Source of the DNA: an uncultured Saprospirales bacterium
GTDB taxonomy: Bacteria > Bacteroidota > Bacteroidia > Chitinophagales > JADIYW01
Reading direction: 5' to 3'
Assembly (NCBI GenBank): GCA_938008535.1
Contig: CALLKF010000138.1
Location: forward strand, 1 to 64,000
DNA: 64,000 nt
Shown: positions 27,283 through 36,138 of the stretch, one piece after another
Layout of the letters: every line of letters begins with the position of its first letter
How positions within the stretch are numbered: the stretch's first letter is position 1
Program-made: the position numbers and the translations under genes
Notes under the pieces: generated by a model
Seen by the model: only the letters and a program-made list of their open reading frames with translations
Database searches by the model: none
What the model was told of the DNA's origin: nothing

Positions 27283-28239
27283 TTATTGTGCAAAAGTTGC
27301 TCTTGGACCACCAGTTGCAAACGTAGCTAAAATTCTAGATTTTTGACCTGTAGAGAACATGTACATACATGCATCATCTGTGTAGTCCATATAGTTCATT
27401 GTCATTTCAATTGGTGTGCCTGTGCAAGTAGATTTATGGCCAGCAGCTGGGCAACCGTAATTAGCAGTATTGTGCGTTGGTGTATCAGAAACTAAGTCAG
27501 AACCACAAGTAGCGTCGCCCCAAATGTGACGTAAGTTTAACCAGTGACCAACTTCGTGTGTTGCTGTTCTGCCTTTGTTATATGGCGCAGCTGCAGTTCC
27601 TGTTCTACCAAAACCTTTGTTTAAAATAACTACACCATCTGTTGCAGATGAACCACCAGGAAATTGAGCATAACCTAAAATTCCACCACTTAACGTACAA
27701 ACCCAAAGGTTCAATTTTGTAGTTGGTGAAGTTGGATTGATACCACCTTTAGAAGATTTCTTCATCGCATCATCCGTTTTCCAAGATGTTTTTGTAGTAG
27801 ATTTACGTATTACTTGATCTAATACGAAACGTATTCCAACATTTGCTTTTACACCAGAAAAAGTAGATGGTACTAAACTGAAATCTGTGTTAGTAGCATT
27901 AAAATCTTCGTTTAATACATCAATTTGAGATTGAATTTGTGCTTGAGAAATATTTTCAGCAGTAGTTCTGTATAATACGTTTACAACCACTGGAATTTCA
28001 ATCACGCCATTCACTAATCGTGCATTCACGTTGTTTCTTAAATTGTTTTGAACAGCATCTTCTGCAGCTTGTAAACGTGCTTCTAAAGTTGGGTCTGCTT
28101 TCATTTGTGCGGCTAATACTTCCATTGACGAACAATTTCGTTGTGTAGGTGTACCAGCAGCATCTGTTGTTAAATTGTTTTTTTGGCAGCTTGCAAATAA
28201 GATGGCAACAGCTGTACTTACTAAAAGTAATTTCTTCAT
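27283..28239 (-). CDS. M43-family (cytophagalysin-like) zinc metalloprotease, lipoprotein
   Basis: An exported metzincin endopeptidase. The N-terminus is a lipoprotein signal with lipobox FASC (C18). The zinc motif is HEVGHWLNLRH (H228, E229, H232, H238), with Asn where the canonical HExxHxxGxxH has Gly, a variant seen in this subfamily. The Met-turn is around MNYMDYTDDACM (C-terminal). The preceding propeptide-like region (35-85) and the IPVVVNVLYRT strand are typical of pappalysin-type catalytic domains. Unlike many homologues it has no T9SS domain and ends 20-30 residues after the Met-turn, so it is probably membrane-tethered. Its 3' end faces array 3. Confidence 0.92.
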   Translation of the reverse strand: MKKLLLVSTAVAILFASCQKNNLTTDAAGTPTQRNCSSMEVLAAQMKADPTLEARLQAAEDAVQNNLRNNVNARLVNGVIEIPVVVNVLYRTTAENISQAQIQSQIDVLNEDFNATNTDFSLVPSTFSGVKANVGIRFVLDQVIRKSTTKTSWKTDDAMKKSSKGGINPTSPTTKLNLWVCTLSGGILGYAQFPGGSSATDGVVILNKGFGRTGTAAAPYNKGRTATHEVGHWLNLRHIWGDATCGSDLVSDTPTHNTANYGCPAAGHKSTCTGTPIEMTMNYMDYTDDACMYMFSTGQKSRILATFATGGPRATFAQ

Positions 28240-28341
28240 TTAAAAATGTTTTGTGTTAAAAAATAATTTACGACTATACGAATCTAATAATTTTTTGTTA
28301 AGCAATCAAAAAATTAACACAATAATTTGTTAACATTAAGT

Positions 28342-29223
28342 TTATTGTACATTTTTTGACTTAAATCTATTTTTTCTTCTTCTGTAGATAAGATAAATTA
28401 CACCAGCAATCAGGATGCTGAATGGCCAAATTTTTATGATACCTAAAATAAAAAATAAAAATCCTTTCCAACCTTCTGCAAAGCTTTTGCCTATTTCACC
28501 AAAAAATCCAACAGGCGCCGATGTGGTTTCGTAAAATGAAAGATGCAAGGTACTCATCGAAATTCTGTCGTTTAAATATTTCAATCTGCCTTCTGCACTT
28601 TCTATATCTGTGCGTACTACATTTAGTTGTTGTTCTACTTGCAATACTTCAGAAACATTTTTAGTTTGTTTCAATAAATCAATATAATGTTGTTCCAGTT
28701 CTTTTTTTGTTTTAATGCGTGTGCTTACGTCAATAAATTCTTCTGTAACATCCAATACTTTTATGTTTTTTTCATCGAACTTCGGAACATCTTTTTCAAT
28801 CGTATTTACAAATGCATCAAATTTATCAGAAGGAATTCTGAGCTCAATATTAGTAGAAACTTCATAATCATTTCGCGATTGATTATCGTTAGAAATGTAT
28901 GCATCGTATTTTTTTGCTTGTGCAAGAATGGAAGCATGTGTTTTGTTAATATCAGAAGTTTCCCATTTCAGATTGCCTTCTTTCATTAGTTTACGTTCAA
29001 TAGCTGAATCATTTTTGTTAGAAGATACAGTTGGAATTGGTGTTGAAGTTGCTGCATTAGAACTTGGTGTACTGCTAGCTTCATCCATTGCAACTTCAGG
29101 AATTGCTGTAGTTACAGCCATTTCAGTAGCTGCTTCTTTTTCGTTTTGTTTACATTGTGTAAAAAAGACGATTATAAAAATGGAAACAAACAAGGTTGTT
29201 TTACTTAAAATAATCTTTTGCAT
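28342..29223 (-). CDS. DUF4349-domain lipoprotein with C-terminal membrane helix
   Basis: A 293-residue envelope protein. Lipobox FFTQC is at residues ~20-24, followed by a low-complexity Ser/Thr/Pro-rich linker to ~70. The DUF4349 domain (~72-235) includes RKLMKEGNLKWETSDI, YISNDNQSRNDYEV, RIPSDKFDAFVNTI and a long coiled coil (TRIKTKKELEQHYIDLLKQ), then LHLSFYE. A transmembrane helix at ~255-280 (ILGIIKIWPFSILIAGVIYLIY) precedes a basic cytoplasmic tail. The presence of both a lipid anchor and a C-terminal helix is normal for this family, whose function is unknown. Confidence 0.88.
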   Translation of the reverse strand: MQKIILSKTTLFVSIFIIVFFTQCKQNEKEAATEMAVTTAIPEVAMDEASSTPSSNAATSTPIPTVSSNKNDSAIERKLMKEGNLKWETSDINKTHASILAQAKKYDAYISNDNQSRNDYEVSTNIELRIPSDKFDAFVNTIEKDVPKFDEKNIKVLDVTEEFIDVSTRIKTKKELEQHYIDLLKQTKNVSEVLQVEQQLNVVRTDIESAEGRLKYLNDRISMSTLHLSFYETTSAPVGFFGEIGKSFAEGWKGFLFFILGIIKIWPFSILIAGVIYLIYRRRKNRFKSKNVQ

Positions 29224-29309
29224 GTTGGTTTGGTTTTGGTTATTTTAAAGTTGCTTAAAATAAGTTGAATTTAAATAACCGAAATAGTTAAGAATGATTA
29301 AGGATATTT

Positions 29310-30389
29310 TTAATCGTAAGAAAATATTTTTTTCCAACTATTAACATGACCAAATTCTATGTAACGATAAGACATGATTGAAATGGCAAGAGAAAGTAGC
29401 CAGAATTTAGCCAATAACATTGGACCTCTGTTACTGATGTCACCTATTTTATCAGCAAATAAATCAACAATAAAGGAATGCCATAAATAAAATGAAAACG
29501 ACATTCTACCTAACATTCGAAGCGGATAGTTTAATAAAATGCTTTTTAAAATTTTTGGCGCAATGAAATAAATAATGACCATAGCAATAATGCTAATGTG
29601 TGTCAAGTTATTCATAAATGACAATAGTAATGTATTGTTTTTTTGTAAGATTCTATTGTCGTACCAAAAATTGAAATTGAATTTTGATAAAAAATAAATT
29701 ACTACACACAACACAATTATTACAATCATTTTTTGATTAATTTTCTCGTGAATTTTTGTTTTTAGAATTAGATAACAGAGCATAATACCAAGTACAAAAT
29801 CATCTAATCGTGCAATAAAACTATCTTTTAGATAATTTAAAATGGTGTACTTTATTGGTAAAGTGAAACTATAAAGTCGTACTGATAATGAAATAATTAA
29901 AACGACAAAGAAAGACAAATATGGCTTTTTCTTGAAGAAGAATAGGATGATAACAAACAAAATACTAAACCAAATTTCTACGCTTAGCGACCACATTACA
30001 TCGTTTACATGTGGAAAAAAATACTTCTTTGTAAATGTATTGTAGGTAGTTATGGTGTAAATAAAATCTATAAATGCTTCATGGTCAAAGTGCGATCTAA
30101 AATACACACCAATCATTGCGCTGAATATCATTAATGGCAATAAACGCTTGGCTCTTCTTTGATAAAATTCTAAAATATCTTTACTTGAAGAAAAAGATTT
30201 ATCGTCTATTAAATAGGGTATTGCTAATGAAAAGCCAGATAAAACGAAAAACAAATTTACTGCTTGCCAGCAATTATTCATTAATATTGGGTAATCACGA
30301 AGAAACCAATAGCTACCTGTATGTTGACATGCAACCATAATTACAGCCAACCCACGCATCGCATCTATTTCTTTTATTTTGTAAGACAT
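29310..30389 (-). CDS. Acyltransferase-3 family membrane protein (OafA/YrhL-type)
   Basis: A 359-residue polytopic inner-membrane protein with about ten hydrophobic helices. The N-terminal motif EIDAMRGLAVIMVACQH contains the family's Arg and catalytic-type His. Further landmarks are FVLSGFSLAIPY, RRAKRLLPLM, MWSLSVEIWFSI and FSFYLWHSFIVDL. The family transfers acetyl or other acyl groups to sugars of surface polysaccharides or peptidoglycan. It stands alone with no glycosyltransferases beside it, so the acceptor is unknown. Confidence 0.93.
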   Translation of the reverse strand: MSYKIKEIDAMRGLAVIMVACQHTGSYWFLRDYPILMNNCWQAVNLFFVLSGFSLAIPYLIDDKSFSSSKDILEFYQRRAKRLLPLMIFSAMIGVYFRSHFDHEAFIDFIYTITTYNTFTKKYFFPHVNDVMWSLSVEIWFSILFVIILFFFKKKPYLSFFVVLIISLSVRLYSFTLPIKYTILNYLKDSFIARLDDFVLGIMLCYLILKTKIHEKINQKMIVIIVLCVVIYFLSKFNFNFWYDNRILQKNNTLLLSFMNNLTHISIIAMVIIYFIAPKILKSILLNYPLRMLGRMSFSFYLWHSFIVDLFADKIGDISNRGPMLLAKFWLLSLAISIMSYRYIEFGHVNSWKKIFSYD

Positions 30390-30441
30390 AAATTATAAAA
30401 AAGGTGTTAATGACTTACAAAAATATTATAAAAAATTGAAA

Positions 30442-31152
30442 TTACGCTAAATTACAAAACACCGTTTGTACATCTTCGTCTTGTTCCAGCTTGTCAATCA
30501 ATTCTAAAACATCGTCGGTTTGTTCTTCGTTTAGTTCTTTGTGTATTGTTGGAATACGTTGCAACTCTGCACTAATGACTTCAATTCCTTTATCTTCTAA
30601 CGCTTTTTGCATAGAGCCAAAGTCAGCAAATTTGGTGTAAATAACTAATTGGTTCTCTTCATTTTTTTCTAAATTATCCAATCCTGCATCAATTAAGTCC
30701 AATTCCAACTCATCCATATCTCTGTTTTCAGCAGCAATTTTAAAAACGCCTTTGCGTTCAAAAATAAAATCATGCATACCAAGCGTGCCAATAGAACCAC
30801 CATTTTTATTGAAAATAGCACGCAAATTAGCAACCGTTCTGTTCACGTTATCTGTCGCCGTTTCCACTATCAAAGCCGTTGCGTGCGGACCCATTCCTTC
30901 GTAAACCACCATTGCAAATCCTTTGTCATCTTTGGAAGAAGCTCTTTTTATAGCTGCCTCAATTCTATCTTTTGGCATTTGCGCAGCTTTTGCGTTTTGT
31001 ATGGCTCTTCTCAAGCTGGAATTGGTATCAGGACTTGCACCACCTTCTTTTATTGCCATGGCAATTTCTCTTCCAGCTCTGGTAAATGCTTTTGCCATTT
31101 TGTCCCAACGAGCAAATTTTGCTGCTTTTCTATATTCAAACGCGCGACCCAT
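30442..31152 (-). CDS. YebC/PmpR family regulator (TACO1-like)
   Basis: A 236-residue cytoplasmic protein of the YebC family, known both as a DNA-binding regulator and as a factor relieving ribosome stalling at proline runs. Family hallmarks are GRAFEYRKAAKFARWDKMAKAF at the start (usually GRSKW-type), AMPKDRIEAAIKRA and YEGMGPHATALIVE, with the three-domain layout and length normal. The N-terminal motif is somewhat divergent, and the chain is shorter than the ~245 of enterobacterial YebC. A good promoter lies 45 bp upstream. Confidence 0.94.
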   Translation of the reverse strand: MGRAFEYRKAAKFARWDKMAKAFTRAGREIAMAIKEGGASPDTNSSLRRAIQNAKAAQMPKDRIEAAIKRASSKDDKGFAMVVYEGMGPHATALIVETATDNVNRTVANLRAIFNKNGGSIGTLGMHDFIFERKGVFKIAAENRDMDELELDLIDAGLDNLEKNEENQLVIYTKFADFGSMQKALEDKGIEVISAELQRIPTIHKELNEEQTDDVLELIDKLEQDEDVQTVFCNLA

Positions 31153-31196
31153 TTTATAACTATTTAGTGTTTAATGATGAATGTTTAATTGAACCG

Positions 31197-31204
31197 CAAA
31201 GATA
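31197..31204 (-). promoter_or_regulatory. -7 promoter element for the YebC gene
   Basis: Read on the minus strand this is TATCTTTG, followed by CGG, 45 bp upstream of the YebC ATG. It matches the Bacteroidota consensus and separates this gene from the PASTA/T9SS/DCC operon upstream. Confidence 0.7.
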
Positions 31205-31242
31205 AATAGAAAAAGAATGAAAGAAAATTTTTAAGTAAAAAT

Positions 31243-31653
31243 TTATACTTCTATAAATCTGTTTCTGATTTCTGGCGATGGAATCATGCAACTATCTTTT
31301 TTGCCAAACCATTTGTATCGGTTTTTGGCAACGAAATCATAAAAGAAATCAGTTAAAAAGGCAGGAAATATGCCTAGAAAAGAAAGTAACTTCCAAAATC
31401 CACCGAAATAATTAGCAATATGAAATGCAGCTGTTGATTTTGTATAGATTTGATTGTTTTCAAAAAACACAACACTTTCCAATGCTGTTGTATGATGAAA
31501 TTGTTTCAATAAATTTTGTCCAAATTCAGATTGTAAACTCGCAAATTTTAAAGAATTTGATTTATCGTGTTTGATAATAAATTGTACACTTGAATCACAG
31601 AAATTACAAACGCCGTCGAACAGCACCACTTTATCTGTTAGTACATCACTCAC
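31243..31653 (-). CDS. DCC-family thiol-disulfide oxidoreductase
   Basis: A 136-residue protein of the DUF393/DCC family. The name-giving motif DGVCNFCDSSVQF contains D13 and a CxxC pair at C16 and C19. Other family features are LKFASLQSEFG and the KSTAAFHIANYFGG helix. Biochemical function is not firmly known; the motif suggests thiol redox chemistry in the cytoplasm. Its start overlaps the end of the upstream T9SS protein gene by 8 bp, so it is translated as the third gene of the PASTA/T9SS/DCC operon. Confidence 0.93.
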   Translation of the reverse strand: MSDVLTDKVVLFDGVCNFCDSSVQFIIKHDKSNSLKFASLQSEFGQNLLKQFHHTTALESVVFFENNQIYTKSTAAFHIANYFGGFWKLLSFLGIFPAFLTDFFYDFVAKNRYKWFGKKDSCMIPSPEIRNRFIEV

Positions 31654-33544
31654 TTTTTATAAATTTTGTTACACCAACTTGGTTTGTTTTTAAATTGGTG
31701 ATTTTTAAAATGTACGTTGCTGCAGGAAATTCTTCTACAGAAATAATGGCATCATCATTTAATTTTTGTTCAGAAACTAAATTACCTGTTAAAGAAAATA
31801 TTTGCAATAAACTGTTTTGTTTAATTCCTTCAATAGATAAATTATATTTTGTTGGATTTGGAAATATTTTAATTAGGTATGGTGTTGCTTTTATTTCTTT
31901 GACTGGTGTTAAATAACTTGGCAATGCTTTGCCAACTACTGGATTCATGATCATGCTGCCAGCAAATGCAGATTGTAGCCATTTGTTGGTGCCACTTACA
32001 TAAAAATTATTTTCTGAACCATTATTATTTCTGTCAAAACCAATCACTAATGATTTTGCATTTTCTACTAAAACACCAACTGCAAATGAATCTTTCACCA
32101 ACAATGGAAACGATGCGCCATTTTTCACAAACAATGGTTTGATAGGTGCGTAGTAGTAACCATTCAAAGTATCAACGCCATATTCTTTTACTAATTTATT
32201 GATAGTTAGATTTGGCTCTTGATAAATTAAATCATCTTCGTTGTAATCGGTATTTCGAGCTACATTTTTCCAAACACAAACACTAAACGTAGCCAATTTA
32301 TTGTCCACATCAACAGGAATAAATTTGAATTTTATGGCTTGCAAAGTGTCTTCGTTTTTTATCAAATATTTTACAGCCATTTTATAATATGGCAAATCAA
32401 AAACACGATAACCACGTTCTGGTGTGCCATCATCATAGGCATAAAAATTACTGAATACTTGGTTATGCGTAATTGTATTATTTGCTAAAACACTCGCTGA
32501 CTCACCAGCTTCTGCAGTAGTTGTAAAGGTATAATCAACTTTAACAATTATTGTATCATCAGTTAAACCTGTTGGAATATTGAACTTTGGATATTTAATT
32601 TCGTTTTCAGTATTTGGACCAAAATCGCCTAATGGTGGACCAGAACCAGTTGAAATTATAGTTGCAGTATTTACTAGCGTTGATATGTATGAATCGTTAT
32701 AATCAGTTGTAACGTTGATGAAATTATTTTTTATAAAAACAGAAACAGTATCTTTTAAATCTGTTGAGTCAAACTGATTATAAGGCATCACATAATATTT
32801 TTTCAATAAACTTTTAGGCAAAAATTCGTAAGCCATTTCTTTAATATTTTTGTCAACTGATGTATCTCTGTTTTTATCTAATCGAACATAATCTATATTC
32901 CAAATATCATTTGCACCAGTTAAACTACCAAAAGTATTAAATCGAAACTGAAAGTTAGCATGCAAATAATTAGAATCTACTTTAATATAAATTTGTTTCA
33001 TTTCTTTTATAGAAGTATCTGGAATAATATGCGCCACTTCGTTCCAAACACCAGCAGTATCTAAGAATTGTACGTTCAAAAAATCTTGAGTAGCTTCTGG
33101 TGTTTCACCAAATTCACCAGTTAAATAAAAAAAACTTAAAAAGACAGCACTGTCATTTGTTAAGCCAGATAAATCTATGGTGTTTGACGTTAGTTTATCA
33201 GCATAACCTTTTGCATTTACTAATAAACTATAAGGATTTCCAGTTGCGTTGGTACCATCAAAAGTTGCTACACCAATTGTAACAGTATTGATTGGATAGT
33301 GTGCATTTATGTACACAAAATTATCTTGCCAACGTAATGGATTTGGGAAAATTTCTTGTTGATTGAAATCTTCAAAAAATGGTAAGCTTAATGCAGCTAT
33401 TCTGTTTTGTGCTTTTTGTTGTAAAAATTGTTGATTGCTAAAATCTGACTTATAGATGTTTTTAGATAATGGTACTAATTCTTCTTGTGAAAAAGCTAAG
33501 TTGCAAAAAAAGAATAGCAATATGTATAAATAATTTTTTATCAT
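31646..33544 (-). CDS. T9SS-secreted protein of unknown function
   Basis: A 632-residue exported protein. The signal peptide covers ~1-19 (MIKNYLYILLFFFCNLAFSQ). Next comes a MAM/choice-of-anchor-like beta-sandwich at ~50-230 (LPFFEDFNQQEIFPNPLRWQ, NIDYVRLDKN), then a middle beta-rich region around the ASVLANNTITHNQ and YDDGTPERGYRVFD motifs. A type A sorting domain occupies the last ~80 residues (KIFPNPTKYNLSIEG to KFIKSE). No catalytic motif was found. It is encoded between a PASTA protein and a DCC protein with overlapping ends at both sides, which suggests translational coupling. Confidence 0.85.
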   Translation of the reverse strand: MIKNYLYILLFFFCNLAFSQEELVPLSKNIYKSDFSNQQFLQQKAQNRIAALSLPFFEDFNQQEIFPNPLRWQDNFVYINAHYPINTVTIGVATFDGTNATGNPYSLLVNAKGYADKLTSNTIDLSGLTNDSAVFLSFFYLTGEFGETPEATQDFLNVQFLDTAGVWNEVAHIIPDTSIKEMKQIYIKVDSNYLHANFQFRFNTFGSLTGANDIWNIDYVRLDKNRDTSVDKNIKEMAYEFLPKSLLKKYYVMPYNQFDSTDLKDTVSVFIKNNFINVTTDYNDSYISTLVNTATIISTGSGPPLGDFGPNTENEIKYPKFNIPTGLTDDTIIVKVDYTFTTTAEAGESASVLANNTITHNQVFSNFYAYDDGTPERGYRVFDLPYYKMAVKYLIKNEDTLQAIKFKFIPVDVDNKLATFSVCVWKNVARNTDYNEDDLIYQEPNLTINKLVKEYGVDTLNGYYYAPIKPLFVKNGASFPLLVKDSFAVGVLVENAKSLVIGFDRNNNGSENNFYVSGTNKWLQSAFAGSMIMNPVVGKALPSYLTPVKEIKATPYLIKIFPNPTKYNLSIEGIKQNSLLQIFSLTGNLVSEQKLNDDAIISVEEFPAATYILKITNLKTNQVGVTKFIKSE

Positions 33545-34332
33545 TTTTTCTGTAAAGTGTTAATTCCATTATTATTCGCTTCTTCTGTCATTGTTTTTGT
33601 CTGTCTGATAAACAAATTTACAGAATTATTTGGTCCTAATTTTCCAGGCACACCATATTTAGGTTCTTGCTCATACACATACGCTGCTAATGAATCGGTA
33701 ATCTGTCCATCTGCTAAAAGCATACCTCGATTTAAATGCACTGCATCTAAAACTGCAATAGCTTCTAAAACTGTTAAATCAGTTAAAGGTGGCACTTCAG
33801 CAATTTGGTTTCCAAAACCATCGCCTAAAACTAAATCGATACTGGATCCTTTTTTTACTACTTTTCCAGCTTTTACTTCTTTTCCATCAACTTGTATTCC
33901 TAGTACTGCATCTTTAGCCATATCAGGAATATAAATATAATTTCCAACTTTAAGACCCCAACTATTCATGATTAACTCAGCTTGACGGCGCGAATTATCA
34001 ATTAAATTTGGAATTTTTACGCTTGGTGGTTGTGAAGCATTTAAGGTTAAATAAATTTTTCTACCTTCTTTTACTAAAGCACCTTTTCTAGGTTGCTGAT
34101 CAATTATAGATAATGGTGGAATATCTTCACGAAACGTAGAGTCAACCACAATGAAATCTAAATTATTTTTATTGAGTTCTTTTTTTGCTTCATAAAATGA
34201 TTTTCCTCTAATATCTGGCACGTTTTGATTTTGTCCATGCTTTGTATAAACATTTAATCCAAAATAAACAGCGAACATCAAGCCAACAGTTACTCCAAGT
34301 AAGGATAATATAGTCAATAAAAGTTTTCCCAT
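33541..34332 (-). CDS. Membrane-anchored protein with three PASTA domains
   Basis: A 263-residue protein with one N-terminal transmembrane helix (~5-25), a short cytoplasmic start, and three periplasmic PASTA domains at about 35-105 (NVPDIRGKSFYEAKKELNKN), 108-175 (KIPNLIDNSRRQAELIMNS) and 178-250 (EVPPLTDLTVLEAIAVLD). PASTA domains bind muropeptides and are normally attached to Ser/Thr kinases or penicillin-binding proteins; neither is present. Stand-alone PASTA proteins are common in Bacteroidota. The stop overlaps the next start (ATGA). Lying divergent from ddl it supports a cell-wall link, by inference. Confidence 0.92.
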   Translation of the reverse strand: MGKLLLTILSLLGVTVGLMFAVYFGLNVYTKHGQNQNVPDIRGKSFYEAKKELNKNNLDFIVVDSTFREDIPPLSIIDQQPRKGALVKEGRKIYLTLNASQPPSVKIPNLIDNSRRQAELIMNSWGLKVGNYIYIPDMAKDAVLGIQVDGKEVKAGKVVKKGSSIDLVLGDGFGNQIAEVPPLTDLTVLEAIAVLDAVHLNRGMLLADGQITDSLAAYVYEQEPKYGVPGKLGPNNSVNLFIRQTKTMTEEANNNGINTLQKK

Positions 34333-34351
34333 TTATTTTTTAATTCAACTT

Positions 34352-34359
34352 CAAATATA
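34352..34359 (-). promoter_or_regulatory. -7 promoter element for the PASTA operon
   Basis: On the minus strand the sequence reads TATATTTG, 20 bp upstream of the PASTA gene ATG, in the divergent gap shared with ddl. Confidence 0.55.
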
Positions 34360-34459
34360 TTGATTTATAGTGTAACGAACATTTTTTTTGCAATAAAAAC
34401 GCAAAAATACTATCCATATTTTGTTTGTAACTCTATATTTACATTATTAAATCTAAAAA

Positions 34460-35545
34460 ATGACAAAATTAAAAATCGGTTTGGTATTTGGTGGAAAATC
34501 GCCTGAGCACGAAGTTTCTATCGTTTCTGCACGTAATATCTATAAAGCAATTGATAAAAATAAATTCGATGTTTCGCTGATTGGTATTTCGCAAAACGGT
34601 CAATGGTTTTTAGAACAAGAAGAAAATTTATTGGATGATGCTTGTGTGGTTGGAAAAAATGGAATACAATTGGCAACTGTTTTTGGCAATGCAACCAATA
34701 AAATTATTCGATTAGATAATCAAGAATTTTTGACAGATTTAGATGCGCTTTTTCCGATTACGCATGGACCAAATGGTGAAGATGGAACATTGCAAGGTGT
34801 TTTTCTTCAATTAGATATTCCATTTGTTGGACCCAGCGTTTTAGGTTCAGCAGTTGCGATGGACAAAGATTTTACCAAACGTATTTTGCGCGACGCTGGA
34901 ATTGGACACGCAAAAGGTATTACGTTTTATAAGCATGAAATAGATAATATTTCTTTTGATGAAACTACGAAAGAATTAGGAACTACTTTATTTATTAAAC
35001 CGTGCAACATGGGTTCGAGTGTTGGAGTGAGTCGCGCTACAAATGAAACAGAATTTTTAACTGCATTAATTGAAGCATTTAAATTTGATAATAAAGTATT
35101 GGTGGAACAAGCTATTTTTGGAAGAGAATTAGAGTGTGCAGTTTTAGGAAACGAATTAATTGAAGCAAGCACAGTTGGCGAAATCGTCATGCAAAAAGGT
35201 TTTTATGATTTTGAAAATAAATACAAAAACGATAACGCAATTATTACGATTCCTGCAAATAATTTGACAGAAAATCAATTGACAAAAATAAAAGAAACTG
35301 CACGCAAAGCATATCACGCATTAGCGTTAGAAGGCATGAGTAGAGTAGATGTTTTTTTAACTGAAAATGATGACGTGATTGTGAACGAACCAAATACATT
35401 GCCAGGTTTTACTTCTATTTCCATGTATCCGAAATTATGGGAAAACTCTGGTTTAAAATATGCTGATTTAATTGAAAAACTCATTAACTTGGCTATACAA
35501 AGACATCAACGTGACGCTAATTTGCAGCGCGTTCGAATTGGATAA
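34460..35545 (+). CDS. ddl: D-alanine--D-alanine ligase
   Basis: An ATP-grasp ligase making D-Ala-D-Ala for peptidoglycan. The N-terminal domain carries VFGGKSPEHEVSIVSARNI. The ATP-binding part has FIKPCNMGSSVGVSRA, and the C-terminal part has GRELECAVLGN and the Mg-binding NEPNTLPGFTSISMYPKLW, which places the reactive site correctly. Length 361 is normal for the longer DdlA-like type. It is a cytoplasmic enzyme, alone on its strand and followed by a terminator. Confidence 0.96.
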   Translation: MTKLKIGLVFGGKSPEHEVSIVSARNIYKAIDKNKFDVSLIGISQNGQWFLEQEENLLDDACVVGKNGIQLATVFGNATNKIIRLDNQEFLTDLDALFPITHGPNGEDGTLQGVFLQLDIPFVGPSVLGSAVAMDKDFTKRILRDAGIGHAKGITFYKHEIDNISFDETTKELGTTLFIKPCNMGSSVGVSRATNETEFLTALIEAFKFDNKVLVEQAIFGRELECAVLGNELIEASTVGEIVMQKGFYDFENKYKNDNAIITIPANNLTENQLTKIKETARKAYHALALEGMSRVDVFLTENDDVIVNEPNTLPGFTSISMYPKLWENSGLKYADLIEKLINLAIQRHQRDANLQRVRIG

Positions 35546-35576
35546 AATGTAATAAATTACCGTTTAAACATTTTAA

Positions 35577-35613
35577 AAACCGCTTACTCATTAATTCTGG
35601 TAAGCGTTTTTTT
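35577..35613 (+). terminator. Intrinsic terminator of ddl
   Basis: CGCTTAC (35581-35587) pairs with GTAAGCG (35600-35606) over a 12-nt loop and is followed by seven T residues, with an A run before the stem. It starts ~35 bp after the ddl stop codon. Confidence 0.85.
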
Positions 35614-35648
35614 AGTAGCTAATATTGTTCTAACAAAACAAACAAGCT

Positions 35649-36074
35649 ATGAAAAATTTATTATTCTTTATCTTATTCGCTGCGACAATTGGAAACACAT
35701 TCGCTAAAAAAAATGCAATCAATAACAGTTCTGTTTTAGGTACTTGGAAATTCACTAAAAAAAGTGCTATTAATGAATTTCAGCAAGTTCAATTAATGAA
35801 CAAAAATGAAACAGTTAAAGAAGAGTTTTTTGTGTTCTCTGCTAAAAATAAATTCCAACACCAATTTATAAATGACAAAGGTGTGGTTGTAAAAACATTG
35901 ACCGGCACATGGAAAGCTGATAAATCTAAAATAAAAATTGATTACAAAGAATTGGATTATATCTTATCAGTCGATTACTTTTTCATCGGAACAGATTTGG
36001 TGCTTGGTCAGAATTTCAGTCATGTGATTTTTACTAAAGACAATTTAAACGATCAAAATATAACAATGAAATAG
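35649..36074 (+). CDS. Small secreted lipocalin-like protein
   Basis: A 141-residue protein with a signal peptide (~1-19, ending GNTFA) and a beta-rich body beginning SSVLGTWKFTKKS, with LTGTWKADKSKIKIDY in the middle. The pattern of GTW at the start of strands resembles the lipocalin-like domains widespread in Bacteroidota. There is no lipobox, so it is probably periplasmic. Ligand and role are unknown. The gene is monocistronic, with a shared convergent terminator beyond its stop. Confidence 0.75.
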   Translation: MKNLLFFILFAATIGNTFAKKNAINNSSVLGTWKFTKKSAINEFQQVQLMNKNETVKEEFFVFSAKNKFQHQFINDKGVVVKTLTGTWKADKSKIKIDYKELDYILSVDYFFIGTDLVLGQNFSHVIFTKDNLNDQNITMK

Positions 36075-36106
36075 TCGTTTTTCTTAAAGTGATTTAATCG
36101 TGTTAA

Positions 36107-36138
36107 AGAACGAGTTGCAATAAATGCAGCTCGTTCTT
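36107..36138. terminator. Convergent bidirectional terminator
   Basis: AAGAACGAG (36107-36115) pairs with CTCGTTCTT (36130-36138), with TGCA repeated inside the loop side. It lies between the lipocalin-like gene and the leftward propeller gene and overlaps the latter's stop codon by two bases. A/T-rich flanks exist on both sides. Confidence 0.75.
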